In this document: piece by piece, positions 1-7,955 of the stretch
How positions within the stretch are numbered: the first letter of the stretch is position 1
Layout of the letters: every line of letters starts with the position of its first letter
Assembly: GCF_000382065.1 (NCBI RefSeq)
Contig: NZ_KB907500.1
Coordinates: 531,001-595,000 of the forward strand
Direction of reading: 5' to 3'
Length of the DNA stretch: 64,000 nt
Origin: Stenotrophomonas hibiscicola ATCC 19867
GTDB taxonomy: Bacteria; Pseudomonadota; Gammaproteobacteria; Xanthomonadales; Xanthomonadaceae
Position numbers and translations under genes: made by a program
The notes under the pieces: generated by a model
Seen by the model: only the letters and a program-made list of their open reading frames with translations
Database searches by the model: none
What the model was told of the DNA's origin: nothing

Positions 1-75
1 GCCCACCCACACCGCCCCACCTTCGACAGGTTCACTCGGCTGTTGGCAACTGCGGCTTTGTTCCGCGCGGCTGTT

Positions 76-173
76 GGTAGGTGTCGACCTTGGTCGACAC
101 ATCTGTCAGATATCGAATGAGTCATCCACGCATGGCGTGGATCTACTGTATCGACCAAGGTCGACACCCACCG
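76..173. repeat. cluster of three SMAG-type palindromes
   Basis: Three short palindromes follow one another: GTAGGTGTCGAC..., paired about the centre ACCTTGGT (76-100); an ATCCACG/CGTGGAT palindrome ending in CTAC (123-147); and an inverted copy of the first (149-173). The terminal GTAG/CTAC tetranucleotide is the signature of the SMAG repeats of Stenotrophomonas. No gene is convincing in this stretch. Confidence 0.8.
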
Positions 174-214
174 AGGCAATACGTCGTTCCAACAGATCGC
201 GGAAAACTGTCGAA

Positions 215-316
215 GGCGGGGTGGGTCCGGTTGCGGGGGCGTGAGCCGCATGGATGCGGCGACCGAGCTTACAGGGACGTACTTGCAGCGGCCCCCGCAA
301 CCGGACCCACCCCGCC
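215..316. repeat. nested long inverted repeat, copy A
   Basis: A 26-nt left arm (215-240) is perfectly complementary to the right arm (291-316). The 50-nt centre (241-290) holds an inner palindrome, GCCGCATGGATGCGGC, at 245-260. The centre is shared, after reverse complementing, with copies B and C and directly with copy D. The flanks (GGCTATCCGTGGGATGG, reversed, beyond 316, and a GATCGCGG segment near 197) also match copy B, so A and B are parts of a larger composite repeat. Bases 1-503 contain no gene I can support. Confidence 0.85.
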
Positions 317-334
317 ATCCCACGGATAGCCCGC

Positions 335-380
335 TGTCGCTGTTGCTGTTGCTTCGGCTGTTGCCGTTGCCTCTGCGTGT
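335..380. repeat. degenerate GCTGTTGC microsatellite-like tract
   Basis: Bases 335-380 repeat imperfect units of the type GCTGTTGC and GCTGTTGCCGTTGCC. The tract lies between copy A and a GCAGGGCTGCGCCCTGC palindrome that is also found near copy B. It is probably part of the same composite repeat. Confidence 0.5.
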
Positions 381-503
381 GCAGGGCGCAGCCCTGCAGC
401 CCCCCCTTCCCTGAGCATTCCGCGCAGTGGTTTGAGCGCCGCGCACACGCCAGCCACGGCACGCTAGGCCAACGGAACCGCCCGTCATCCACCGAGACCC
501 CTC

Positions 504-1478
504 ATGACCCTGCGTCGCCTGCCACTGCACGCCACCCTGCTGCTGGCCCTGTCCTCGTTGCCACTGGCCGCCCTGGCCGAAGCCACCTCGCCCGCCCCCA
601 CCCAGCAGGTGCCCGGCGTCTACCACCAGCGCGTCGGTGCGCTGCAGGTCACCGCCCTGTTCGATGGCGTGGTCGCGCTGGGCCGGCAGGAAGTGGTGGA
701 CGTGCCGCCCACCCTGGTCAGCCGCCTGCTGGAAGGCCGCTACGTGCCCGAAGACAAGAAAGGCCTGCAGACCGCGATCAACGCCTTCCTGGTGCGCCAG
801 GGCAACCACCTGACTTTGGTCGACACCGGCACCGCGCAGTGCTTTGGCCCCGGCCTGGGCCAGGTGCTGGGCAATCTGCGCGCCTCCGGCGTCGACCCGA
901 CCGAGGTGGATGAGGTGCTGCTGACCCACGCCCATCCGGACCACCTGTGTGGCGTGCTCGATGCACAGGGCAAGCCGGCCTATCCCAATGCCACGGTGTG
1001 GCTGTCCAAGGCCGATGCCGATTACTGGCTCAACCCCGCCAGCGAGGCCACCGCGCCGAAGGGCGTGCGCTTCGCCTTCCCACTGGCACGCAACGCGGTG
1101 GCGCCGTATCAGGCCAGCGGCCACCTGCGCACCTTCAGCCCCGGCGATGCCCTGCCCGGCGGCGCGGTGGCGATGGACACCCATGGCCACACCCCCGGCC
1201 ATGTCTCCTACCGGTTCCACAGCCAGGGCCAGTCACTGCTGGTATGGGGCGATGTGCTGCACTTCCACGCGGTGCAGTTCGCGCATCCGGAAGCGGCATT
1301 TGAGGCGGATTCGGACCGCAAGGCGGCCATCGCCAGCCGTCGCGGGCTGCTGCAGCAGGCCACCGCCAACGGTTGGTGGGTGGCCGGTGCGCACCTGCCG
1401 TTCCCGGGCCTGGGCCATGTGCGTGGCGAGGGCAAGGCCTATGCGTGGGTGCCGGCGGAGTATTCGCCGTTGAAATGA
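504..1478 (+). CDS. secreted MBL-fold metallo-hydrolase
   Basis: A 324-aa metallo-beta-lactamase-superfamily protein with a signal peptide (residues 1-25, hydrophobic core, cleavage near ALA-EA). The metal-binding motif THAHPDH lies at residues 141-147 (H142, H144, D146, H147). Further ligands are likely H229 or H233 in HGHTPGH and D250 in VWGD. This arrangement is usual for periplasmic MBL hydrolases of the lactonase/glyoxalase type. The substrate cannot be read from sequence, and it is not clearly a class B3 beta-lactamase. The ATG at 504 gives the complete signal peptide. The gene is monocistronic and converges on engB across a SMAG dimer. Confidence 0.9.
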   Translation: MTLRRLPLHATLLLALSSLPLAALAEATSPAPTQQVPGVYHQRVGALQVTALFDGVVALGRQEVVDVPPTLVSRLLEGRYVPEDKKGLQTAINAFLVRQGNHLTLVDTGTAQCFGPGLGQVLGNLRASGVDPTEVDEVLLTHAHPDHLCGVLDAQGKPAYPNATVWLSKADADYWLNPASEATAPKGVRFAFPLARNAVAPYQASGHLRTFSPGDALPGGAVAMDTHGHTPGHVSYRFHSQGQSLLVWGDVLHFHAVQFAHPEAAFEADSDRKAAIASRRGLLQQATANGWWVAGAHLPFPGLGHVRGEGKAYAWVPAEYSPLK

Positions 1479-1483
1479 CCCGT

Positions 1484-1558
1484 GTAGAGCCGAGCCCATG
1501 CTCGGCTACCGCGCTCAGCGTGCCGGGATTCCACAGCCGAGCGTAGGCTCGGCTCTAC
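1484..1558. repeat. SMAG dimer (head-to-head REP)
   Basis: GTAGAGCCGAGC... at 1484 and its inverted partner ending GGCTCTAC at 1558 can fold into a long cruciform between two convergent genes. It could help end or stabilise the transcripts of both; it has no U-tract. Confidence 0.9.
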
Positions 1559-1576
1559 AGGAAGGCAGGGGATGCC

Positions 1577-2179
1577 TTACTCCAGCCCCAGCCAGCCGCC
1601 GATCACGCCACGGGCTTCGTCCACGCCGGTACGGTCTTCGCCGGAGAACACCTGCACGCTGACGCTGTCACCGTAGGCCGATTGCAGCTCCTTGCGCACC
1701 TTCTGCAGGGACTGCATCTGCTGGCTGCGGCTGAGCTTGTCCGCCTTGGTCAGCAACGCGTGCGCCGGCAGGCCGCGCTGCACGGCGTAGGACAGCATCT
1801 GCCGGTCGTAGTCCTTCAGCGGATGGCGGATGTCCATCACCACCACCAGCCCCTTCAGGGCTTCGCGGGTGCGGAAGTACTTGTCGATGAAGGCCTGCCA
1901 GTGCGCCTGCAGGTCCAGCGGCACCTTGGCGTAGCCGTAACCGGGCAGGTCGACCAGATGCGCTTCCGGGGTGACCTGGAAGAACACCAGCTGCTGGGTG
2001 CGGCCAGGGGTCTTGGAGACACGGGCCAAGGCGTTCTGGCGGGTCAGCGCGTTGAGCGCACTGGACTTGCCAGCGTTGGAGCGGCCGGCGAAGGCCACTT
2101 CAGCCCCTTCGTCGGGCGGCAGCTGCCGCACGTTGTGGGCCGAAAGGTGGTAACGGGCGCGTTCGATGAGCAATGACAT
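1577..2179 (-). CDS. engB: ribosome biogenesis GTPase EngB/YsxC
   Basis: A 200-aa TrmE-Era-EngA-EngB-type GTPase needed for assembly of the large ribosomal subunit in other bacteria. The P-loop GRSNAGKS is at residues 32-39, the switch motif around KTPGRTQ follows, G3 is DLPGYG and G4 is TKADK. The length is normal for the family (about 195-210). The frame stays open far upstream, but that part is antisense to cytochrome c4; the ATG at 2179 fits the N-terminus of other EngB proteins. It is divergent from cytochrome c4. Confidence 0.96.
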   Translation of the reverse strand: MSLLIERARYHLSAHNVRQLPPDEGAEVAFAGRSNAGKSSALNALTRQNALARVSKTPGRTQQLVFFQVTPEAHLVDLPGYGYAKVPLDLQAHWQAFIDKYFRTREALKGLVVVMDIRHPLKDYDRQMLSYAVQRGLPAHALLTKADKLSRSQQMQSLQKVRKELQSAYGDSVSVQVFSGEDRTGVDEARGVIGGWLGLE

Positions 2180-2254
2180 ATGCCTAGGATCGCATGTTGC
2201 GACGCCGCGCGCCCGTGCCGGCGGCCGTTGCGGGCATTTTGCTGCACTGCTGCG

Positions 2255-2284
2255 TTGACCGTGTGCTGAAACGGCGTTGATAAT
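2255..2284 (+). promoter_or_regulatory. probable sigma-70 promoter of cytochrome c4
   Basis: TTGACC (2255-2260) and GATAAT (2279-2284) are separated by 18 nt and lie about 50 nt before the ATG of the cytochrome gene. Both hexamers match the consensus in five of six positions. Confidence 0.55.
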
Positions 2285-2335
2285 CCGGGCGATGCCGGCG
2301 GCCGCCGCCCGGCCCGGTCCATACGGAGCTTCAGC

Positions 2336-3136
2336 ATGCGCCACGCTCGCGTTCTTGCCGTATCCGCCCTTGCCACTGCTGTAGTCGTTGCCGCTGCTGC
2401 GTTCGCGCAGACCACGTTGACCCCGCTGCCCGACAACGGGCCGATCAATACCGCCTCGCTGGAGGTGGATTTCAGCAAGACCCACTGGGGCGATGCCAAG
2501 GCCGGCCAGGCCAAGGCCTCGGCCTGCGCGGCCTGTCATGGCGTCGACGGCAATTCCACGGTGGAGATGTATCCGTCCATTGCCGGCCAGAGCGAACGCT
2601 ACGTGGCCCAGCAGATGGCGCTGATCGCCAATGGCCAGCGCAGTTCCGGCGCAGCAGTGGCGATGGTGCCGTTCGTGCAGAACCTCACCCCGCAGGACAT
2701 GCGTGATATCGGCGCCTACTTCGCCACGCAGAAAGCCAACGCCGGCATCGCCGATGACACGGCGGTCACCGAGGGCCCCTACAAGGGCATGAAGTTCTAC
2801 GAGATCGGCCAGCAGCTGTACCGCGGCGGCGATGCCAAGCGCGGCCTGCCGGCCTGCATGGCCTGCCATGGCCCCAGCGGTGCCGGCAATCCCGGCCCGG
2901 CCTATCCGCATCTCGGTGGCCAGCACGCCAGCTATGTCGCGCGCCGCCTGCAGGAGTATCAGGCCGGCCAGACCAACGAGACCGACAAGGCACACTTCCA
3001 GATCATGGCCACGGTCGCGCAGAAGCTGAGCGAGCAGGAGGTGCAGGCGCTGTCGAGCTACCTGCAGGGCCTGCACAACAAGGCCGACGACGTGGCCGCT
3101 GCAGCTACGCCGACGCAACCGGCTGCCGCCCCCTGA
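2336..3136 (+). CDS. di-haem cytochrome c4
   Basis: A 266-aa periplasmic electron carrier with a signal peptide (1-24) and two CxxCH haem sites: CAACH (64-68) and CMACH (174-178). The two halves are homologous class I cytochrome c domains, as in cytochrome c4, which passes electrons to terminal oxidases. Distal methionines are likely in the AMVPF and QIMAT segments. An Ala/Pro-rich tail ends the protein. The start is supported by CGGAGC upstream. The two DsbA-like proteins that follow may serve disulfide or haem-site thiol chemistry; this is inferred from neighbourhood only. Confidence 0.95.
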   Translation: MRHARVLAVSALATAVVVAAAAFAQTTLTPLPDNGPINTASLEVDFSKTHWGDAKAGQAKASACAACHGVDGNSTVEMYPSIAGQSERYVAQQMALIANGQRSSGAAVAMVPFVQNLTPQDMRDIGAYFATQKANAGIADDTAVTEGPYKGMKFYEIGQQLYRGGDAKRGLPACMACHGPSGAGNPGPAYPHLGGQHASYVARRLQEYQAGQTNETDKAHFQIMATVAQKLSEQEVQALSSYLQGLHNKADDVAAAATPTQPAAAP

Positions 3137-3192
3137 CCACCACTGGTCGGCCTGGGCCGCCACGTCGGCCCACGGCTGCGGTATGTTCCTTC

Positions 3193-3223
3193 ACGCCGGC
3201 GGCTGCGCCGGCGTTGCTTTTTT
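3193..3223 (+). terminator. rho-independent terminator after cytochrome c4
   Basis: Arms ACGCCGGCG (3193-3201) and CGCCGGCGT (3206-3214) are followed by TGC and a run of six T (3218-3223). It separates cytochrome c4 from the first dsbA-like gene. Confidence 0.85.
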
Positions 3224-3241
3224 CAACGGAGATGCGTGTCG

Positions 3242-3892
3242 ATGAGGTTGATTTCCCGCCTGCTGTTGTCCGTGCTGGTACTGCTGCCGCTGGCAGCCTG
3301 CGCCGCCACCCCCGCCAATGCCCCGCTGGTCGAGGGCAAAGACTACGAGCGCATCGCGCAGCCGGGCCCGTTCCAGCCGTTGGCCGGCAAGATCGAGGTG
3401 GTCGAGGTCTTCGGCTACACCTGCCCGCATTGCGCCCACTTTGAACCGCAACTGGAAGCCTGGGCGGCCAAGCTGCCGGCCGACGTGCGCTTCACCCCGG
3501 TCCCGGCCGCCTTCGGTGGCGCCTGGGATGCATGGGCCCTGGCCTACTACGCCGCCGACGAAGTCGGCGTGGCCAAGCGCAGCCACGCGGCGGTCTTCAA
3601 GGCCCTGCACCAGGATGGCTCGCTGCCGATGCAGAACGTTTCGGCCGATGAGCTTGCCACCTTCTACAAGGCCTACGGGGTGACCCCGGACCGTTATCTG
3701 CAGGCCCTGCGCGGCGATGCCGTACAGAAGAAGGTCGATGCCGCCCGCGCGTTCGCCCAGCGCACCAGGATCCCGGGTACCCCGGCGCTGATCATCAATG
3801 GCCAGTATCTGGTGCGCGGCAACAGCTTCGACGACCAGCTGCGCATCGCCTCGGCCCTGATCGCCCAGGCCCGCGCCGCCCGCGGCCGCTGA
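3242..3892 (+). CDS. dsbA: DsbA-like thiol:disulfide oxidoreductase (CPHC)
   Basis: A 216-aa thioredoxin-fold protein. The active site FGYTCPHC has cysteines at 61 and 64, the same CPHC dipeptide as E. coli DsbA, and the cis-Pro loop is RIPGTPAL. A helical insertion lies between them, as in DsbA. The N-terminus ends in LPLAAC (C20), a possible lipobox, so it may be a lipid-anchored oxidase of envelope proteins. The ATG at 3242 is 10 nt from the GGAG; a GTG at 3236 is an alternative. The next gene is a paralogue with a different active-site dipeptide. Confidence 0.92.
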   Translation: MRLISRLLLSVLVLLPLAACAATPANAPLVEGKDYERIAQPGPFQPLAGKIEVVEVFGYTCPHCAHFEPQLEAWAAKLPADVRFTPVPAAFGGAWDAWALAYYAADEVGVAKRSHAAVFKALHQDGSLPMQNVSADELATFYKAYGVTPDRYLQALRGDAVQKKVDAARAFAQRTRIPGTPALIINGQYLVRGNSFDDQLRIASALIAQARAARGR

Positions 3893-3999
3893 ACCAACAC
3901 ACACCATCGACACGGCGCTGTCGCCGCCGCATGTCATCATTTCCCCCTGGCTGGCGCCTGGCGCCGGCCCCCACCTTTCCAGATGCTGGAGACGTTTCC

Positions 4000-4830
4000 A
4001 TGAAGATCCGTTACGCCCTCGCCCTCGCAGCGCTGCTGCCGATCCTGGCGGCCTGCAAGGCCGACGACGGCAGCACCAACACCACCGCGGCGCCGGCCGA
4101 ACCGGCTGCAGCTCCGGCGGCCACCGAACCGGCCGCTCCGACCGCGGGCAGCGAAGGCACCGCTCCGGCTGCCGCCGAAGGTGAAAAGGCCCCGGCCGAA
4201 GCCGCCCCCGCCGCGGCGCCGGCCCCGACCACTGCCGCGCTGACCGGCCCGGCCCCGGTGGAAGGCGCCGATTACCAGGTGATCCCGAACGGCCAGCCGT
4301 TCCAGCCGGCTGCCGGCAAGATCGAAGTGACCGAGATCTTCGGCTACGTCTGCCCGGCCTGCGCCGCATTCCAGCCGCTGGTCGGCCCGTGGAAGGCCGG
4401 CCTGCCCAGCGACGTGAACTTCGTCTACGTGCCGGCCATGTTCGGCGGCACCTGGGATGACTACGCCCGTGCCTTCTACGCCGCGCAGACCCTGGGCGTG
4501 CAGGAAAAGACCCACGAAGCGCTGTACGCCGCCATCCACTCGCAGAAGACCCTGAAGGGCGAGCGCGGCCGTGACTCGGTGGAAGACATCGCCAAGTTCT
4601 ACGCCGCCTACGGCGTCGATCCGAAGCAGTTCGCCGCCACCATGGGCAGCTTCGCGGTGAATGCCAAGACCAACTCGGCCAAGCAGTTCGCCCAGCGCAG
4701 CCAGATCAGCGGCACCCCGTCGATCATCGTCAACGGCAAGTACCTGGTGAAGGGCAAGAGCTTCCCGGACATGCTGCGCATTGCCGACCACCTGATCGCC
4801 CGCGAACGCGGTGCGGCCCAGGCTCACTGA
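4000..4830 (+). CDS. DsbA-like lipoprotein with CPAC site and Ala/Pro linker
   Basis: A 276-aa paralogue of the preceding gene. It has a lipobox ILAAC (C19), then a low-complexity Ala/Pro/Glu-rich linker (about 22-85), then a DsbA-fold domain with FGYVCPAC (C118, C121) and cis-Pro QISGTPSI. CPAC is not the classical DsbA dipeptide, so its redox potential and partner may differ from the CPHC neighbour. The linker probably spaces the domain away from the outer membrane. Earlier in-frame starts lack the lipoprotein signal; the ATG at 4000 follows GGAGAC. Confidence 0.9.
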   Translation: MKIRYALALAALLPILAACKADDGSTNTTAAPAEPAAAPAATEPAAPTAGSEGTAPAAAEGEKAPAEAAPAAAPAPTTAALTGPAPVEGADYQVIPNGQPFQPAAGKIEVTEIFGYVCPACAAFQPLVGPWKAGLPSDVNFVYVPAMFGGTWDDYARAFYAAQTLGVQEKTHEALYAAIHSQKTLKGERGRDSVEDIAKFYAAYGVDPKQFAATMGSFAVNAKTNSAKQFAQRSQISGTPSIIVNGKYLVKGKSFPDMLRIADHLIARERGAAQAH

Positions 4831-4853
4831 TCCAAAGGACGTTGTTCCCGGCC

Positions 4854-5621
4854 GTGAATTCCCCCCGCACACGGACCCTGCGTTTGCTGACGGCCAACAT
4901 CCAGGCCGGCTCAAGTACCCGCCGCTACAGCGACTATGTGACCCGCAGCTGGTCACATGCGCTGCCGGCGGGTCGCAAGCGCAGCAGCCTGGACGCGATC
5001 GCCACGCTGGCGCGCGACCATGACATCGTCGGCCTGCAGGAGGCCGACCCGGGCAGCCTGCGTTCGGGCTTCACCAACCAGACCCACTACCTGGCCCAAC
5101 GCGCCGGCTTCAACTACTGGAGTCACCAGCCGAACCGGCGCATGGGCGGGGTCGCATCCAGCGCCAATGGCCTGCTGAGCAAGCTGGAACCGGTTGAAGT
5201 GCAGGATCACGCCCTGCCCGGCCGCATCGGCGGGCGCGGCGTGCTGCTGGCCAAGTTCGGCGACGGCGCCGATGGCCTGGCGGTGGCAGTGGCGCATCTG
5301 TCGCTGGGCGCGGGCTCGCGGATGTCGCAGCTGGGCTTCATCGCCGAGCTGTTGTCCGACCACCCCAACGCGGTGTTGATGGGTGACTTCAACTGCCTGG
5401 CCGAACGCCCGGAAATGCAGGTGCTGTACCAGAAGACCCGGCTGCAGCCCCCGGGCTGCATCGTGCCGACTTTCCCCAGCTGGCGCCCCGACCGCGCCAT
5501 CGACCACATCCTGGTCAGCAGTGGCCTGCAGACCCGCACCGTGGAAGCCGTACCAGCCGCGTTCTCCGATCACCTCGCCCTGGCGATGCAGATCGACGTC
5601 CCGGCCGACGCCCTGCGCTGA
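4854..5621 (+). CDS. endonuclease/exonuclease/phosphatase-family protein
   Basis: About 255 aa with the DNase I-like/EEP fold: LRLLTANIQAG at the N-terminus (Asn metal site), GLQEAD (Glu), VAHLSLG (His), MGDFNC (Asp/Asn) and a C-terminal SDHLA (catalytic Asp-His). There is no signal peptide. Substrates in this superfamily range from DNA to phosphoinositides and cannot be assigned here. The start is uncertain: GTG 4854 gives the family-like N-terminus, TTG 4842 adds four residues, and an AAGGA lies at about 4835. It follows the dsbA pair by 23 nt and may be co-transcribed. Confidence 0.85.
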   Translation: MNSPRTRTLRLLTANIQAGSSTRRYSDYVTRSWSHALPAGRKRSSLDAIATLARDHDIVGLQEADPGSLRSGFTNQTHYLAQRAGFNYWSHQPNRRMGGVASSANGLLSKLEPVEVQDHALPGRIGGRGVLLAKFGDGADGLAVAVAHLSLGAGSRMSQLGFIAELLSDHPNAVLMGDFNCLAERPEMQVLYQKTRLQPPGCIVPTFPSWRPDRAIDHILVSSGLQTRTVEAVPAAFSDHLALAMQIDVPADALR

Positions 5622-5633
5622 CTCGCCGTTACG

Positions 5634-5732
5634 GTAGGTGCGGACCGTTGGTCCGCACGCTCTGCGCCGGGCGCCGCCCGGCGCCCCCTAAATCGGGGCA
5701 TAAACGACTTAATCCCCTCCGTCCCCTTTTTT
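5634..5732. repeat. SMAG element, GC palindrome and poly-T stretch
   Basis: GTAGGTGCGGAC... pairs about ACCGTTGGT (5634-5659), followed by a perfect GC-only palindrome, GCGCCGGGCG/CGCCCGGCGC (about 5667-5687). Then comes AATCGGGGCATAAACGACTT and CCCCTCCGTCCCC with seven T just before the stop of the convergent exporter gene. It probably ends transcription of one or both genes. Confidence 0.6.
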
Positions 5733-6602
5733 TCAGGCGGTGACGGGTGCCTTCAACCGCCGCGCGGTCATCGTGCTGCCCACCGAGGCCAGCACCGTGC
5801 AACCGATCGCCAGCCACTGCAATCCATGCAGGTGCTCGTGCAGCAGCAGCATCGCCCACAGCGCGGCCACCGCCGGCTCCATGCTGATCAGGATGCCAAA
5901 GGTCTCCTTCGGCAGGCGCTTGAGCGCCATCATTTCCAGCGACATCGGGATCGCGCTGGACACCAGTGCCACCAGCAGGCCCGCCGCCAGGATCTTCGGG
6001 TCGAGCAGCGCGGCACCGGCATGCACCACGCCCACCGGCACCACCACCAGCGACGCGGCCAGCAGCCCCAGCGACACCGAGTGCCCAGCGTGCAGATGAC
6101 CGGCACGCTTGCCGAACACGATGTACAGGCCCCAGCACGCCGCTGCGCCCATCGCATACAGCACGCCAGCCGGATCCAGCGCCGGGCCACCGCCCAGCGG
6201 CAGCAGCAGCAACAAACCCACCACCGCGCAGCCCACCCAGACGAAGTCGATGGGGCGTCGTGATGACAACATCGCCACCGTCAGCGGCCCGGTGAACTCG
6301 ATGGCCACCGCGATGCCGAAGGGAATCGTGCGCAGCGCCATGTAGAACAGCAGGTTCATCAGGCCCAGGGTGAGCCCGTAGCGCAGGATGGTGATCGCGT
6401 CCACGCGGCTGGTCTTCCAGCGCCATGGCCGCCAGAACATCAGCAGCAACAGTGCCGAGAAGCCCACGCGCAGCGCGCTGGTGCCCTGGGCGCCGATCAG
6501 CGGGAACAGGTGTTTTGCGTAGGAGGTGCCGATGGCCAACGAGGTGACCGAGCCGAGCAACGCCAGCGCCGGCAACATCGGCGCGAGTCGTGAGGTCTGC
6601 AT
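5733..6602 (-). CDS. rhtA: EamA/DMT-family exporter, RhtA-like
   Basis: A 289-aa inner-membrane protein with about ten hydrophobic helices in two EamA repeats. Segments such as LRYGLTLGLMNLLFYMALR and AVAIEFTGPLTVA resemble RhtA, which exports threonine/homoserine in E. coli. The Lrp/AsnC-type regulator transcribed divergently 72 bp away fits an amino-acid-responsive exporter; that link is inference. The ATG at 6602 is preferred over TTG at 6608. Confidence 0.85.
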   Translation of the reverse strand: MQTSRLAPMLPALALLGSVTSLAIGTSYAKHLFPLIGAQGTSALRVGFSALLLLMFWRPWRWKTSRVDAITILRYGLTLGLMNLLFYMALRTIPFGIAVAIEFTGPLTVAMLSSRRPIDFVWVGCAVVGLLLLLPLGGGPALDPAGVLYAMGAAACWGLYIVFGKRAGHLHAGHSVSLGLLAASLVVVPVGVVHAGAALLDPKILAAGLLVALVSSAIPMSLEMMALKRLPKETFGILISMEPAVAALWAMLLLHEHLHGLQWLAIGCTVLASVGSTMTARRLKAPVTA

Positions 6603-6674
6603 GCGCAAAGTCTATTGCGCCGGCGCCGAGCACTTGGCTCAATTGACAGCCTGTTCGTGCAACTTCTGCTCGCC

Positions 6675-7157
6675 ATGGCCATCGCTCCCGTGCTCGACAG
6701 CTTCGACCGCGCCATCCTCGACCTCCTGCAGCGGAATAACACCCTGCCGCAGCGCGAAATCGCCGAGGCCGTGCACCTGTCCACCCCGGCCGTGCAACGC
6801 CGCATCAAGCGCCTGCAGGACAGTGGCGTGATCGCCGCCAACGTGGCGGTAGTCGCCGCAGCCAAGGTCGGGCGACCGCTGACCATCATCGTCGAGGTGC
6901 GCGTGGTCAGCGAGCAGCGCGAACGCGTGGCGCCGTTCAAGCGCCGCGTGCAGGACGACCCGGCGGTGCAGCAGTGCTACTCGATCACCGGCGACGGCGA
7001 TTTCCTGCTGCTGGTGTCGGCCGCGTCGATGGAAGAGTACGAGGCGATCACCGAGCGGCTGTTCGGTGGCGATGACAACATCGAGCGCTTCCGCACCTCG
7101 GTAGCACTGGGCACGCTGAAGCGGAGTTTCGAGGTTCCGCTGCTGCCGGTCCTGTAG
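6675..7157 (+). CDS. Lrp/AsnC-family transcriptional regulator
   Basis: A 160-aa regulator. An N-terminal helix-turn-helix (about 10-60, with IAEAVHLSTPAVQRRIKRL) is followed by a RAM/AsnC ligand domain (about 70-155). It probably controls the divergent RhtA-like exporter in response to an amino acid, judged from gene arrangement. The ATG at 6675 puts the first helix at the family position. Its stop codon TAG (7155-7157) is supplied by the GTAG end of a SMAG element. Confidence 0.9.
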   Translation: MAIAPVLDSFDRAILDLLQRNNTLPQREIAEAVHLSTPAVQRRIKRLQDSGVIAANVAVVAAAKVGRPLTIIVEVRVVSEQRERVAPFKRRVQDDPAVQQCYSITGDGDFLLLVSAASMEEYEAITERLFGGDDNIERFRTSVALGTLKRSFEVPLLPVL

Positions 7158-7223
7158 CGTCGAGCCATGCTCGACTGCCTTTTGACCGCAAAACTGAAGC
7201 AGTCGAGCATGGCTGGACTCTAC
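7154..7223. repeat. SMAG dimer overlapping a stop codon
   Basis: GTAGCGTCGAGCCATGCTCGAC starts at 7154 and an inverted partner ends in CTAC at 7223. The first TAG is the stop codon of the Lrp-type gene. Confidence 0.9.
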
Positions 7224-7234
7224 ACTCCGAAACC

Positions 7235-7783
7235 ATGAGCACATCGCCCTCCCCCGCCCACCGCCTGCGCCGCTGGTTGCTGCGCCTGTGGCTGGCCATT
7301 GCCGTCGTTGCGATGATGGCGTTGTGGAACAGTCCCTGGGCCGCCGCACCGAAGATGCTGTGGGCAATCTCACGGATGCCGCCAGCCGCCGAACTGCCGG
7401 TGCCAGTGGACGGCGTGCGGCCACGCCAGATTGCCGATACCTTCGGTGCGCCGCGAGGCCGTGACCGCTCGCACGCCGGCATCGACATCTTCGCCAGCCG
7501 TGGTACGCCAGTGCGCAGCGCCACGGTCGGTGTCATCGCGGATGTCAGCGAACGTGGGCTCGGCGGGCGCCAGGTGTGGGTGATCGGGCCCGGACGCGAG
7601 CGCTACTACTACGCGCACCTGGAAAGCTGGGCCGATGGCCTGGCGCGTGGCCAGGTGGTCCAGCCCGGCGACCTGCTCGGCCATGTGGGCGACAGCGGCA
7701 ACGCCAAGGGCACGCCCCCGCACCTGCACTGGGGCATCTACGGCGCAGACGGCGCCCGCGACCCGCTGCCACTGCTGCGCTGA
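7235..7783 (+). CDS. M23-family (LytM) metallopeptidase
   Basis: A 182-aa protein with one N-terminal membrane segment (about 14-33) that anchors or exports it, then an M23 peptidase domain. Zinc ligands are HxxxD (H80, D84) and HLH (H163-H165); H128 is in YYYAHL. All catalytic positions of active LytM enzymes are present, so a peptidoglycan cross-link hydrolase is likely. The neighbours give no pathway. Confidence 0.9.
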   Translation: MSTSPSPAHRLRRWLLRLWLAIAVVAMMALWNSPWAAAPKMLWAISRMPPAAELPVPVDGVRPRQIADTFGAPRGRDRSHAGIDIFASRGTPVRSATVGVIADVSERGLGGRQVWVIGPGRERYYYAHLESWADGLARGQVVQPGDLLGHVGDSGNAKGTPPHLHWGIYGADGARDPLPLLR

Positions 7784-7824
7784 CCGCCATTGCGCACCCG
7801 CGCATCGATCTGTTCATGGTTTGT

Positions 7825-7846
7825 AAATAGGAATAGTTCGTATTAC
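7825..7846 (+). promoter_or_regulatory. possible Fur box upstream of siderophore receptor
   Basis: The AT-rich segment AAATAGGAATAGTTCGTATT stands out in a GC-rich context about 110 nt before the receptor start. It resembles degenerate Fur sites made of GATAAT-like hexamers. The match is partial. Confidence 0.4.
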
Positions 7847-7955
7847 CATTTCTTTCGTTTCCGGTGGCGCCAGGACGGCCTGCCCGCCCTCCCCCTACCC
7901 GTAGCGCCTCGCCTTCTGGATGCCGGCCGAGCGCGCGTGCTCGTCCAGGACCCCC

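Noticed and set aside
81-329. Small ORFs over the nested repeats (also near 46.8, 60.3 and 60.5 kb)
   Set aside because: They arise from the inverted repeats themselves, run on both strands, and have no ribosome-binding site. The similar peptides reflect repeated DNA, not a protein family.
504-1478. Class B3 metallo-beta-lactamase (L1-like)
   Set aside because: It has the HxHxDH fold motif, but length and sequence outside the motif do not look like L1, and many MBL-fold hydrolases share the motif.
2180-3163. N-terminal extension of engB to more than 500 codons
   Set aside because: The extension is antisense to cytochrome c4, and EngB proteins begin at the ATG at 2179.
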